A stretch of DNA of 64,000 nt from Loripinus fragilis (GCA_964019695.1 OZ026522.1:21134477-21198476), one strand, 5' to 3'. Shown: positions 38,439-51,195, counted from the stretch's first letter. Notes: generated from the sequence alone by a model not told the origin. Numbers and translations: made by a program.

Positions 38439-39204
38439 AAAAGCGTATCCAGAAGTCACTGAATACGCTAAGATGCAATTTTACATGATGACGTAATTGA
38501 CGTCCCGGGTAAGATTAGATAGCATGCACGCTTAGGGATGTCTGTTACAACGCAAGGTGGTTCTGGACGACAGTACGTTACGGGTTCCAGACGAAATATT
38601 TCTAAATATAGGTTTGTGTTATTGAATGTGTATCGTTTTCGGGAGACTTAAGACACAATAAACCGCAAGCATCTTATTTTGTCTTTGCATATTTGTCCCC
38701 GACACTTATCTAAACTTAATGAATCATGTAGAGCATGGCAACTGTATCCAGTTAACGCGTATATGATACGTTATTATTCTTGAAACTGTATTTTACTACT
38801 ACACATATCCTCATATCCTTATTTAGTACTTTCACTTTCGTTTTCTTTGAACATTTTATGACTTGATGTGATTAAACATTGCATTGTCCATCACATAGAC
38901 CAAGAAAGAACTTTCTTATAAATCTGCTTACTTTAGACGAACGCGTTTTTAAAACCAAAACGAACGTACTGCAGTCATTTTTCCATGTTACAGATGTGTA
39001 ACGACTGCAAATATTTTGTTACAGGTTATTGTCGACAGCGTAGCAGGTGGAGACGACAGTGATGAATTAATTAAATATATCTTACACCAAAGAATTTTCT
39101 ATTTTGACCGAGAGTGAAATGTCATTTACCCTGTATGAGAATATGAATATGGCCAATACTCGGATTATGTACTGTTATTTCGAGACACACATGACTTGAC
39201 ATCG

Positions 39205-39268
39205 TGGCCTTGTGCTTAGGGTGTCAGACTTTGGAACCAGAAGACCAGGGTCGATTCCAGGGTGGGCA
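39205..39268 (+). mobile_element. tRNA-like SINE head
   Basis: Strong B box GGGTCGATTCC and A-box-like TGGCCTTGTGCTTAGGG 34 nt earlier, followed by a T/A-rich stretch. No acceptor-stem pairing was evident, so a tRNA relic rather than a working tRNA gene. Inside the TIR element at 38527-41231. Confidence 0.55.
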
Positions 39269-40149
39269 CATATAACAATTTTATTTATTTTTTTTATTTC
39301 TCCCTCTTGTAATGCAAAATTACTTCATACAAGAAATATGGAATTATGTAAATGACAAAAATTACACTCCTTAATTTTTTTAATTGAATTACCCTCGAAA
39401 TTTGTGGGGGTGGAGATAACTTTCGCCCTCCCACAATATAATTAGTCTGGTGGCCCCATTTTTTCTTTTTTCTTAAATGTCAAATGATAGTCCATGAAAT
39501 AATAACAATAAATAAAAAATTTTATGTCGGATTTTTTTATAAATAATTTACTCCAAAAATCGAAATCCTTTTATGGGGGAATAACCAAAATGTATCATGC
39601 AGTATCTTGACATGCTTGGGAAAACAAATACATTTTCACATTTTCTAGAAAGCTTGAGGTCATGAGCAATAATTAAAATTAAAATAAGGAAGCTGGATGG
39701 CGATTACAAATGTATTAGCTTAATATTAAGGACTTGGATTTTTCAGAAGATTTTTAAAATGCCGAAAACTTCCATGTGAGATTATGAAAAAATTGAGTGT
39801 GGTGACATATCCTTTTTATTTCATAAATTGACAGTCCATACATAAAGCAAACTGTATGCAAACAATTAAAAAGATGTTAAAGTGGGAAGTATTACCCGTA
39901 ATTGCCCTAAATAAGCTCCAGGTCTGACAAAGTGTAAGTCACATATCATACATGGCTGAGTAAAAGAACGTTTTAAGCGTACCAAAGCTGAAGGCTCCGA
40001 GGTGAGCTAATAGTATACAAATGACTCCAGCCCCCATTCGTCTGTCTGTTCGTCAACATATCCAAACATCTCCTTTTAAACCACAATGTCAATCGAATTT
40101 CATATGGAGACTCCTTAAGATGGAGGGAAGATAGTTATTCGAATGATCT

Positions 40150-40440
40150 TAAAATGCATTTAAGCCCCGGCCCCCGTTGCTTAGGCTGCTGTCCATTCTG
40201 AGGTGGTGATTCTCTTGTTGTTGATCTATTGTTTAATTTAATTATCATTATGGGGGTTCTGTGTTTGTTTTTGTTTTGGTATGCATTATTTTGCGCCCTT
40301 CCTAGTTTTGCGATCATCTTGAAGAGAAAGAGAGAGCTGGTAGCTTTGCTTTTATTGTCTTACGGATATCTTGTTAGGGTAAAGGTTCAGTGGCTTTTCC
40401 TCATGATGTAGTGGGTTGGTCCGGAGTTTATGATTGTTGT
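40150..40440 (+). repeat. Dispersed repeat E, copy 1
   Basis: Shares with 45715-45985 (inverted) the stretch around ATCATCTTGAAGAGAAAGAG and TGTTGTTGATCTATTGTTTA. Function unknown; no frame conserved between the copies is convincing. Confidence 0.65.
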
Positions 40441-41547
40441 ATTTCCTGATCATACTCACTAACTTCTTGGTCTTGTGACCAAGATGTCGCCATGCTCAAA
40501 TAAGGTAAAACACCTTTTAAATATTCTCTGGAACCAGAAGACTAAAATGCCACCAATCCCTTATATGGAATAAACCTTTAAATTCTTCTGATTAACTTGG
40601 TATGCACATTCAAAGGGAGGTCGCACAATGTTGAACTACTTCTTCAGGAGTTGAATAAGCTTCAGAACAGTATTTTCATCTACTCGAGTGTTCGTGAAAG
40701 GAAGAAAATGTCGTCTCACATCTGTTACAGAAAAACTGACGTCGTCTATTGCCTGTTACACAGTCGTCTCTAACCAGTAACATTAGAAAATGAAATTTTT
40801 GAGGTTTTCAGTTTTCTTTTAAGAAGGACATGGTACAATTGACTGAAAAATCATGTGAGATCTATTATCTGACCATTTATGCTTATTTCATGACGAGAAC
40901 GCAAGAAATGAATCACAAATTACACATTTCTGAAGGTTCTTTTCCAGACCAGAGTTTTACAATTTAACTACAAATATCAATGGTGTTTGTACTTCTAATG
41001 TCAAACTTACAAACACTTATATGACAGGAATTATTTAAAATAGCCAAACACACTATATTATCATTTTCTACGACGTCTGTGTTTGTTGCCCCTCTCCACT
41101 GTCGTCCAAAACCCTAAATCTGTCATCTAAAACCCGTTACATGCGTCCAGTACGGGTAAGCAGTCGTCATATGCCCGTAACGAATTGTCGTCCAGAACCA
41201 CCTTGCGTTGTAACTGACATCCCTAAGCGTGGCATGGGTAAGATAAGATTTTCTATGCCAGGGTAAAATCTCAGATATCCTTATCCGGTGTGCAAGAAAA
41301 CTAGGGTAGTGAAAACCCCTGGGGATATAAAATAGAATTTATTTACGCTACAGTCATATGTAATGTAACCACGCCCACTCCAGCCCCTGAGCAGGGCGGG
41401 GGATAGCCGGGCAAATGTGATGTATTTTAATTTAACATTGCCCCCATAGTACAAGGGAAATGTCAAGGGTTTGAACGTGGCAGTGCAACATAAAAGATGA
41501 CAGACTGCGGGGGAGAACTGCGTTGGTTTTACCAGCTTGCTGTCCCC

Positions 41548-41550
<3 letters not shown>

Positions 41551-41607
<57 letters not shown>
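41551..41607 (+). repeat. (GT)n microsatellite
   Basis: About 28 uninterrupted GT units followed by a G run. Confidence 0.95.
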
Positions 41608-41609
<2 letters not shown>

Positions 41610-42065
41610 GGGGGTTATAGCAGGGAATTGCTAGACGAATGGTCAAAGTCCCCGCTGTTCCTCGGGGCTGGGGCGTGGTTACAAATGACTAGTGCATAAT
41701 AAGATGTAGACCGATTAATACAAGATATCAATATAATACTGGAATTAATCTAAATGAATAATTAAGCGAACATTTTAATTGGAGTAAATAATGGGCTTAA
41801 TTCTTAATGATTAGATGATACCCGAAACCCCGCCCACACCCAGATCCCCAATAAGCACAGAAAAAAGAATCTGGTATAAAAAGCTGACCATTGTGTCTTC
41901 GATGTGTGCAAAGTTCATTTTACTTTATCTTTGGTCAGGTGTGGTACATGTACTTGATTGTATCGATTCCTGATCTTTGTCTTCTTTACTTTCACCGTGC
42001 CTCCTTTTTGTTTATTTTTACCATGGATCCCGTATTACCATATATGGTCCGTGTCAGTCTTATCC

Positions 42066-42304
42066 AGAGCCATGACATGTGATTTCCAACAATGTGGCAT
42101 TTCCACAAGTGTAGACTCAGATGAGCCTGTACAGACTCATTTTAAGCTTAGGAACTCCAAGTGGTGTTCAGTCAGTAGCTTAACAATCATAGAATACTCA
42201 AGCGACTAGCAAATGCTCTGATCAGACTGCGCGTATGTGCAGGCTGATCGTAGGTTTTGCTGGTCGCACATATCACATTGTTGGAAATCTCAAGCACTGG
42301 CTCA
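42066..42304. mobile_element. TIR MITE family D, copy 2
   Basis: Same layout as 11684-11908: AGAGCCATGACATGTG and CACTGGCTCA ends, CAACAATGTGG / CACATTGTTG inner block, and a central GATCAGACTGCGCG. Confidence 0.8.
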
Positions 42305-42309
42305 TCATT

Positions 42310-43500
42310 CTTATCCTATGTTAGGCTCTATCACTGTCTCCCACTTTCTATATGAAACTATAACATTCGATGAAAAAAAGTGTGTGTTTACACCTATTTT
42401 GGTGGAAGATGAACTGTCATTGACCTTGGTGTAATTTTCAACTGCTTTGGAAATTACTTTCTGTTCGATTGTAGCGTTCTCAAGAACAGCTACAACAAAA
42501 ACAGGTAGAAATAGTTAATATTTACCACAGGAGAAAGCGTTGGCCTCAAGTTGTTTTATTAGGAAAGTAAGTGTTGGTGTACACCAAAAGAGGTGACAGC
42601 TTGGCTGAGATAGCAAACCACGCAGACACTGATAAGATGCTGCATATCGCGACATCACACTTGGGTCTGCACTGTATGCAAATGTCCCATTTGTAAGATG
42701 TTGGGCAAAAATGGGTAAAAACGAAACGAAAACATGAACTCCATTAGCTTTTGTATCAGCAGTTTCGAGGAAATATTAAAATAGTGTATTATTGACAGTT
42801 TGGGAATTGCTGCTTCATCCCGCAAATCTCATTTCTCATAAATTCATGTTTACATTGATGTTATGCATTAGAGAACTTATCGAAATTTCCAAATTAAAAG
42901 AAAACAAACTAATATCAGAAGATCCTATGGTCTAAAATTAAATTTTGATATCCTGGTGATATCGGCAGTGACATGGGAAATATACTTATGACACGAGCGA
43001 ACAACAACTTAGACGTTGGTCAGCCTGCGCATCCGCGCAGTCTGATCAGCGTCTAAGTTTTTCGCTGTCAAGATATTTTTTTAAAAAAAGTATTTCTGCC
43101 ACATACTCTTTAATGGATGTATCTAGCCTATGTTGCTGAGTAGATTAAATCGTATATTATCGATATATTATCTGGTCGAAATTCCATGTTCAGATTTTGA
43201 CACGACTTGCACTATATTAGATCCGTACCTCGGATTCACCAAATAAGATCCCTGTGCGCTAGGTTGTTTGAAATGTTATCCCATTTTGAAAACAGTGCAG
43301 AGCCAGACTCTGTTTGATTCTTATAAAGTCAGCTGATCTGGATATCCACACGATGTATCCATATCGATAATATTAAGCTTTCACCACCAGAAATGATATA
43401 GATGTGCGCTGTCAAAATCATATGCGTTTCATTAAATCGAATACAGTACTATGAATAGCATATGAAAGTCTCATCATGCCTTGCACAGCTTTGAAATAAC
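42310..43500. other. No gene recognised
   Basis: Contains a short GATCAGCGTCTAAG palindromic phrase (43010-43065) but no frame or element limits I can set. Confidence 0.55.
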
Positions 43501-43509
43501 CATGCTGTG

Positions 43510-44465
43510 ACCACCAGACTGCATCCATGCCTACAAGCGTGTATGACAACCTACACCAATTTGTATAACAACCTACACCCATTTGTATTACAACCTACGG
43601 CAGATTGTATGACAACCTACTTCATATTGTATGACAGCCTACACCAATTTGCATCACAACCTACGTCCATTTGTATTACAACCTACGCCAGATTGTATGA
43701 CAACCTACGCCAGATTGTATGACAACCTACACCAGATTGTATGACAACCTACACTAAATTGTATGACAACTTACACCAATTTGTATGACAAACTACACCA
43801 GATTATATGACAACCTACACCAAATTATATGACAGCCTGACAAACTACACTAAATTGTATCACAACTTACACCAAATTATACCACAAACTACTCAAGATT
43901 GTAAACTACACCAGATTGTATGACAACCTACACCAGATTGTATGACAACCTGCACCAGATTGTATGAAAAACTACACAAAATTGTATGACACCTACACCA
44001 GAGTGTATGACAACCTAAATCAGATTGTATGACAAACTACACCAGAGTGTATGACAACCTACACCAGATTATATGACAACCTACACCAGATTGTATGACA
44101 ACCTGCACCAGATTGTATGACAACACACCAAATTTTATGACAACCTAAACCAGATTGTATGACAACCTACACCAAATTGTATGGCACCTACACCAGATTG
44201 TATGACAACCTACGCCAGAATGACACCAGATTGTATGACAACCTACATCAGATTGACACCAAATTGTATGGCAACCTACACCAGACTGTATGAGAACCTA
44301 CACCTGATTGACACCGGACTGTATGACAGCCTACACCAGAATGACACCCGATTGTATGACAACCTACACCAGATTGACACCAGATTTTATGACAAACTAT
44401 GCCAGACTGACACCAGGTTGTATGACAGTCTACACCAGATTGACACCTTATTGTATGACAAACTG
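43510..44465 (+). repeat. 22-bp minisatellite grading into a 33-bp unit
   Basis: Unit GATTGTATGACAACCTACACCA (22 nt minus variants) repeats from about 43510; from about 44220 an 11-bp addition (GACACCAGATT-like) makes a 33-bp unit. Since 33 is a multiple of three, that part reads as an 11-residue peptide repeat (TPDCMTTYTRL), and the minus strand is open too. I see this as a by-product, not a gene. Confidence 0.9.
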
Positions 44466-44816
44466 GAAGATGAAGATACATCTTTTTTTGTCTTTTTCCT
44501 CGTGAAAAAAATTGATGTTTCTGAATATTTAGGGTGAATACGGTACATTTTGTACATCAAACAAACAACAAAATTTTGCATTGAAAAAAATACGTGTAAG
44601 TTAACATCAAAAGTGGTGACAGGTGAGCTGCCATCCGTTTGATGTAAACTTACACTTACTTTCCTTCTAAAACAACTTGAGGCCAATATTCTACCAATGA
44701 GAAAAGTCAAACATTTCTACCTGATATTGTTGAAGTTATTCTCCGGATAAATGCAATCGATCAGAACATAGCTTTTAAATCAGTTGAATTGTTACACCAA
44801 GATCAGTCGCAGATCA

Positions 44817-45059
44817 GGCCCCGAGGTTATAAAACTTTTTACATGTTCAATTCAGCTGGGCAAGAAATTTATCATGCTCATAAATGTTAAAATGCCAACA
44901 ATTGTTAGCATTTTAACATTTATTAGCAGGATGAATACAACCTCTGAGAGACTTAAAGCAAGAAACTTCTTTATTTGTCGGCATTTTAGTTTTTATGAGC
45001 AGTTGCAATTTCGTGCTCAGTTGAGTTAAGCATGAAAAAAGTTTTATAACCTCGGGGCC
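44817..45059. mobile_element. TIR element with GGCCCCGAGGTTATAAAAC ends
   Basis: Left end GGCCCCGAGGTTATAAAACT, right end complement; inner inverted block ATGTTAAAATGCCAACAA near the centre. A related fragment is at 4715-4870 and another piece at about 1985-2110. Confidence 0.82.
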
Positions 45060-45714
45060 AGTTGCAACCAAATTTGATGCAAAGCTATATCTATTTTTAC
45101 AGTGCAAACATGAAACAAACAACAACAACAACTATACGCAGAAGTAACAACACAATCCCAAATTAAACTATAACCGAGAAGCGCCGTTTCTTCATATCGG
45201 GATATTAAATGCATGTGCGCATCACTAAACTAACAATTTGCCTGCACACAGTGGTGGCTTAGAGCAGCCTGGACTTCCGCCAAGTCTGATTAGAGCCATA
45301 ATTAGGTGCATCTAGATCGCTTAGATCCTTAGCTACCTGTTAAGCGCACATCAAAGACTCTGGTCAGCCTGCGCATTCGCCCAGCCTTATCAGAGTCTTC
45401 GCTGGGCGCAAAATCAAATTGTTGGTTTTGTCCCTGACTGGCTCAAGTGATTTATCTAGCAAATAATTTCTTGGATTCATCGCTGCAAAATCACAAAAGA
45501 CAAATGCGTCCGTCGATCTTATTTGGTAAAGCAATAATACAGTTTTCTTGTAATTTCGAATATAAATTATGGCAGTTAACTGTTTTGATCCAGGCAGAAA
45601 TCATCCAAGAAATGGGAAAACCGCCCTCGACGTCATGGCTTAAATCAGTATGCTCTGTCAGTTAACTATACTACTAGATATCCGAACATTGAAAAGTAAG
45701 TGAACATGATCAGG

Positions 45715-45985
45715 AAATACCACACTCACATAATGCAGACGTCGACCAACCAACGGCACCACGAGGAAGAGCCACAGAACATTTATTAACAATACATCTG
45801 TAAGACAATAATAGCAGAACAACCAGCTTTCTCTTCCTCTTCAAGATGATTGCAAAACTAGAATGGTCACACAGTAATGCATAACAAAACAAAGACAAAC
45901 ACAGAACTCCCACAAACAACGGGAAGTACATTAAACAATAGATCAACAACAACAGAACCACCGCCTTAGAACGGACAACAGCCTA
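45715..45985 (-). repeat. Dispersed repeat E, copy 2
   Basis: Minus-strand counterpart of 40150-40440 (for example CTTGAAGAGGAAGAGAAAGC on the minus strand). The similar peptides read from both copies (AIILKRKR) come from the repeat, not from a gene. Confidence 0.65.
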
Positions 45986-46429
45986 ACTAATGCAATGTAT
46001 CATCACAGGTCTAGAGCAACGATCAAATCAAATTAACACAATAGGATGATACAAAGAAAGGGCTCATGACTCCCAGATAGTCAGAGCTAAAGAAAACCTC
46101 AAGTTAAGCTACGGTGGGTCCAGCCAACGAAAGTTGCATTTAGAAAACATAATGTTTTTCATATGCCGACGACACACACGATTATTGGGCATCGCGGAAA
46201 CGCAAGTATTTCAGTGTTCTGGGGTGGATAACAAGAAGCATCGTTAACCCAATTTCGTTTCGTTACATCATCGTTAAGCCCTCGTTAGCAAATATTGATT
46301 AACAAGAACGCACTGTAACGAACGAACAGTTGATGCATCTTCGTTAAACTGTCTAAATTTTACGACGCACAGAGGCTGTCGTTAAGCCTTCGTTAATACG
46401 TTCAACATTACAGACCTTTAAAGATGGCC

Positions 46430-46505
46430 CGACAAAACAGTGTAGATCCAGATGAGATGGCTCACAAGCAACCTCATCTGGAACTACACTGTTTGCTTAA
46501 TCATT
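46430..46505. repeat. Hairpin repeat family F copy
   Basis: AAACAGTGTAGATCCAGATG and its approximate complement CATCTGGAACTACACTGTTT enclose a short loop. Confidence 0.75.
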
Positions 46506-46560
46506 TTGTAATTTTTTCAATTTCTTTTTTTTCCAGAATTTGTCTAACTACTCCTTTTAA

Positions 46561-46564
<4 letters not shown>

Positions 46565-46647
<83 letters not shown>
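46565..46647 (+). repeat. (GT)n microsatellite
   Basis: About 41 uninterrupted GT units; inside the 46212-49558 candidate element. Confidence 0.95.
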
Positions 46648-46648
<1 letters not shown>

Positions 46649-46687
46649 CCATGCATTCAAGCGAGTATGTGGTAGTTTTTTTGTATT

Positions 46688-47085
46688 GTTTGTGGTTTTA
46701 TGTCCCAGTCAACAGCTATTCTCATGCCGAGACGGTCAGTTCCCATATCCACTCTTTTTTTCTGGACAAGCATCACAAAGCAGATAACCAGTACTTCGTG
46801 TTATACTCACTTGTAACTGACACCCCTTTTTGAATCAGTAGAAGAGGAGAATATCCCAATAAGCACGTAAAAATGTGCCACTATCGGCCCGCCAGCATAA
46901 CGCCATCCGAATCTCGTTTCTCTGGCGGGCCTATAGTGGCCCGAAATTGAATACTGGCTGGGGCCGTAGAAATTACTCCATGATCAAATTTCGCGAAAGT
47001 ATTGAACCGGGCCATCCCTGAATCGAACTCTTGGTCCCTGGATATGCAGTCGGACGCGCTACCAACTGCGGTGTATGACAAATTA
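46688..47085 (-). mobile_element. tRNA-related SINE family S2, copy 4 (best head)
   Basis: On the minus strand the head reads CGCAGTTGGTAGCGCG (A-box-like) then AGAGTTCGATTCAGG (B box), a convincing tRNA relic at about 47020-47080. The body follows to the GTCCCAGTCAACAGC end. A 100-bp stretch near 46860-46965 is not shared and may be a separate insertion. Confidence 0.7.
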
Positions 47086-47454
47086 TGGACGCCTTTGCAC
47101 TCAGTGGAAACAGCACTCTTTGTTTTATTTTCGATTAAGGTCGCCTTACCGGTGGTAGCGAGCTTACTAGGAATGCATTAGACTCCACGTTCGACCTCCA
47201 GGGTCCACGTCTGACACTTTCTGTCGATTACAATTGGTCATGAAAATATGATTTTGTACCCTTTAGGCTGATTCGAAGAAATAGTAGTTGCCAGTTACTA
47301 GCGAACAAATTCGGCTAACTGACAGCGCTGGATATGGCCTGAAATATGTCAAAGAGCCGTTATATCCAACACCAACTTTATGATGACCTTAAAAGGATCA
47401 GCAATACATTAACTGTGTACGTTTTGCAGTTTTAAGCCTTGCTGCTCCTCCATT

Positions 47455-48535
47455 TTAGCTCACCTGAGCCAAAGGTTCAAGGGGAGCTGTTGCGATCGTT
47501 AGATGTCCGTCGTACGTCGCGCGTCTTCAACTATTGCTTCAATGGTCATCTCTCTGTATTTTTACCATACTTGGCAAGAATGATGCTTATATGACCCTCT
47601 TTAATAATCATGTATTGTGTACATATGTATATATGTAGCATCATCTAGTGGACATTACCAAGTTTGTTCAAGTCAGGCCCCCACCTCACGGGACAAAAAT
47701 TGACCACTTTATATTCCGGTCCTTCAGGAAGATTTGATTCTGAATGAAAGCATAATAACGCTTAAGCTGGTGCTAGGTGATAATTATAGCACGTTCCATT
47801 AATTCACATGAACAGGCTGAGCAAAACCGAGTCCCAGGCTGCTGCTCTCCAATATTGAAGGTTCTCTCGGTGTCTTCAACGTCCGTTTTCCTGAATATTT
47901 ATATTTGGGGAAAGATATAAAAAAAAAGATATTCTTGTTTAAAACCACCATGCCTATGTAATTGATATTTAGCATCGCCTAACATTAATATTCCAAGTCT
48001 GTTCATATTAGAGCACTGGGGCCGAAAGTAGCCCCGCCCTGTGGTTCACATGTTTATTAAGGTTTATTTAGAGTAAATATATAGCAATCGTCTTGTTTTA
48101 AATGATTGCACATATAGCTTTGAACTTTGGTGTGTAACTTTTTATTTTGGTCCTTAAAGGGGCCAGGAAATATAGGGTGATCGGCTCAAAAGTCACTGAG
48201 ACCCTCATGCTTAATTTCATCAACCAAAAATCGGCAGATTTTTCTATAGGACTGGTTATGCATGACAAATCATCATGTTATGGATAAGAATCGTCTAAAG
48301 TTGTAATGTTTGGTCTACCCTTGAATAATTTATCGGCTTGAAATGAAATTCTGAGTGTAACAGCTTCAAAGAGTGTGACCTTGACCTTGGGGGTAGTGCG
48401 TGACACACTTTTATGCTATGGGTAATCATTACGTGAAGTTAAAATGAATTTGGCTCATGCCTCCCGGATTGCAGCATTACGGACGGACTGACATCTAGTA
48501 CCCCAAACCGGTCTTCGACCCAAAGGGGCATAATA
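47455..48535 (+). repeat. AGCTCACCTG-start dispersed repeat
   Basis: Begins TTTTAGCTCACCTGAGCC, the complement of the end of 16260-16927, and continues with phrases of that family (ACATTACCAAGTTTGTTCAA). No coding frame. Confidence 0.55.
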
Positions 48536-49869
48536 AAACAAAATGTAAACATTATGTATGTTTTCAAAACTTAAATATTACAAGTAGGCATTTATCTGCT
48601 TTCACGCCGTTTCCTGGCTGCCAAAGGAACCCTTATAGTCGCAGTGGTTTGTCAAAGCTTTTTATCGCGAAGCTTTTGAAGAAAAGAAATAGAAACAAGG
48701 ATTTTGTCCATAGAACCCGAAACTCATTAAAACAATTCGAGACACATTGAGCTCAGGAAATAAATGGGTAGACTATGATGCTTTTTTACAGCCATTCAAA
48801 GCCTTATGCGCCGAAATATACGTCTTAGAATTCCGCATAGACTTTGAAATGCGGGTCGATGCTTTAAAGAATAGTACTATAAGTTCACAGACAAATTAAA
48901 TTCTAGTACTTGTTTATGGGTAGCTCAAAATCGGCCCAGTCATATAGTTTCACCGTTTGTATACAATGTACTTGGTGCTAAAGTTTCCACGAACAGAATT
49001 CAAAACGGCATACCTCGTGTTTCAACAGAAAAAAATGCTTAAAAGTCCGCCTGTGAAGAAGTTTCAGAAACCATGCAGGGTTGTCTGAGTTTTTTTTCTT
49101 CGAGGAGGGGGATGGCGGCTTGGGTTGACAGGGATTTCTACTAGATAAATATTTGTACCTTCAAATTATTGTCACTGAGTGCTGCAAAAGAAATGACGGA
49201 TTGGAATTTAAGCTACACCCACCCACCCCACCCCCACCCCAGCATACAAGGTAATGCATCAAAAAGGATCATTCAACTTACTCTGTTATGTATTTGGGTG
49301 TTTTTACTTTTTAGAACGATTCATTCCATACCTTCAGACATTTTAATTAAAAATGTATTAAAGAATTTTCCTTTTATACTGCTTCTACACAGACACAGCG
49401 TCTTCGTTACTTAACTAACTAAGCAACTACTAACGATTCTGTAACGAATCGATATTGTTACTGGTCTGTCGTATCGTTATTCATTCGTAATTGTCTTCGT
49501 AAAGCCATCGTTAAATATAACTAACGAAATTATTCTTGCTACCCACCCCTGGTTACTGGCGTCATTGCATGCTGGTCGTAAACGACATGAACATAATCTC
49601 TAGTCCGCAGGCCGTTCTTATTCGCACTAACCTTTACTTGTACCATAGCAAACGTCAACGTCAACTTAGGAGATTCAGCAACATTCATATCACAGACGGC
49701 ATGCCACAAATTCGAAGTGCAACATTGATACGATACAAAATGTGCAAAAAGGGAACAGGTGTTGTTTAGAGGACCAACCACCATCCTTAAAGACTAACGA
49801 CTTCAGGTACAATCCTCCGATCATCTAAGAGTTTGGGTCCGGCATGGCCACTTGGCATGGGCAATAAGT

Positions 49870-50069
49870 AAAGTAAAACCTGTGCAAACGGCTGCTCAAA
49901 AATAGAGATCTCAATGGCAAATGGCAGCTTAATGAAGGTCGAAAGTATCGCAGAATGCTCCCCATTGGAGCATTCTGCAAAACTTTTGACCTGCATTGAG
50001 GGATAATTTGTCGTGAAAACCAATTTTCAATCTTTTTGAGAGTGGCCGTTTTACACAAGTTTTACTTTA
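49870..50069. mobile_element. TA-flanked MITE family C, copy 5
   Basis: Ends AAGTAAAACCTGTG and CACAAGTTTTACTT; inner palindrome GCAGAATGCTCCCC / GGAGCATTCTGC. Confidence 0.8.
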
Positions 50070-50239
50070 TAGTAAAGGGCAGAACTAGAATCTAGAGCGA
50101 ATAAGGCCAGAAAAATGCATTTAAGCCACACTGTGGCATAGGCTTTTGTCCTTTCTAGTGATGTTGTTTATTCATTGTTTCTTCTTGCTCTCATTGTGTG
50201 TGGGATTTTTTTTTGTCCCTGTTTTACTTTTTACTTTAA

Positions 50240-50750
50240 GCTGATGGGGGGTGGTATATTAGGCAATGCCTCTTGTGCCTCTTAATTGTCTTCTTGAATT
50301 ATGCTTGTCCAATCGATTCTTAAAAGAGTTGACTGCCTTTGCAGAAAAACTTCCTCCGGTAATTTGTTCCAAGAATTCACTACACGAATTCTGAAAAAAA
50401 CAACTGATCTTTGTAAAATACAATTTCTGAGAGTTACCCCCTGTTATACTACTTAAATCACTATCAGCCATTCTGAAAAATATCTCATTTTACATTTTCT
50501 TTTCCACTTATGATTTTATATGTCTCTATAAGGTCACCACGTTGTCCTCTATCTTCAAGAGAAGTTAGTTTTAACCTCTTAAGTCTGTCACTACAATTCA
50601 GGTACCATCTTAGTAGCGCGTCTTTGAATTTTCTCTAAAATGTCAATATCCTTCCTATAATATGGTTTCCAAGCTTGCACACATTATTCCAAGTGACAGC
50701 GAACATAAGTCTTATATAACAGGACAAAACAGGATATTTCAAATGTTAAA
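50240..50750 (-). mobile_element. LINE remnant: C-terminal reverse-transcriptase region
   Basis: On the minus strand: YKTYVRCHLE, then CVQAWKPYYRKDIDILEKIQ, RRATKMVPEL, DRGQRGDLIETYKIISGKEN and KAVNSFKNRLDKH, broken by a stop and frameshifts. A CR1/L2-like family different from the two near FBP. Confidence 0.82.
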
Positions 50751-51195
50751 AAAGTTTTGTGGTGTGGTGCTTGGTGTCAAAGCTAGGTTAGGCTAGGTAC
50801 GATACATATTTTAAGGTAATGGATTTAAATAACGTTGTAAAGTGTGATACCTGTATATATGTAATATGAAACTGTGATAGTCTCTTATAATTCACACGTG
50901 AATGGCTTTGCACTGTATTTGAACTGTGATATGTATATGTACTTAATATTATGTTGTACAGATAAACCAAACGCTTTGAAGCGTGACTTTATTTACAATA
51001 TTGATGAGTTGTTCTAGAAAAAAGGTTTCATACATGTATTTGCATTTACTATAAAAGCTTTGACATACACAGATATTCCAGCCCGACTGGCTCATTTTGT
51101 GCATTCTGCATCAAACTTATGAAATAGAAAGACCTAAAGGTTATTATTCAGAGGTCACGGTACACCTATACAAAGATGAGACTCAAATAAAGAAT

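Larger units (their letters stand above)
38527..41231. mobile_element. 2.7-kb DNA transposon, 60-bp inverted repeats, 5-bp target duplication
   Basis: Ends CACGCTTAGGGATGTC and its complement GACATCCCTAAGCGTG; inverted match continues through ACAACGCAAGGTGGTTCTGG. Perfect duplication GCATG at 38522-38526 and 41232-41236. Near-end direct motifs GTCGTC/GTTACGGG recur (38560-38590, 39000-39060, 40690-40790, 41080-41210). No transposase frame; the interior includes a tRNA-like SINE head and one copy of a dispersed repeat (40150-40440). A candidate non-autonomous Transib/RAG-like element by its CAC end and 5-bp duplication. Confidence 0.85.
46212..49558. mobile_element. Candidate 3.3-kb TIR element with TCGTTA-rich ends
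   Basis: Left GGGGTGGATAACAAGAA and right TTCTTGCTACCCACCCC are inverted; inside each end lie many TCGTTA/TAACGA motifs (about 46230-46400 and 49395-49540). The CAGGGGTGG-like tip recalls hAT elements, but I found no matching 8-bp duplication, so limits are uncertain. The interior holds a GT microsatellite, a SINE and an AGCTCACCTG repeat; no transposase. Confidence 0.6.

Noticed and set aside
39205..39268. Functional tRNA gene
   Set aside because: B box is good, but I could not find a 7-bp acceptor stem or a proper anticodon arm; it fits a SINE head better.
13510..44465. CRISPR array reading of the tandem repeats
   Set aside because: The genome is eukaryotic, the repeats are contiguous with no unique spacers and there are no cas genes.
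43510..44540. A secreted or structural repeat protein (118 codons)
   Set aside because: Both strands are open because of the 33-bp unit; the frame crosses 22-bp units without a constant phase and has no other protein features.
40135..46000. Conserved membrane peptide shared by 40.2 kb and 45.8 kb (AIILKRKR)
   Set aside because: The match comes from two inverted copies of a dispersed repeat; outside the shared block the frames do not agree.
46424..46833. Open frames rich in Val-Cys
   Set aside because: They are translations of the (GT)n microsatellite.
46212..49558. Calling this a definite hAT transposon
   Set aside because: The tip resembles CAGGGGTGG but I found no 8-bp duplication and no transposase.
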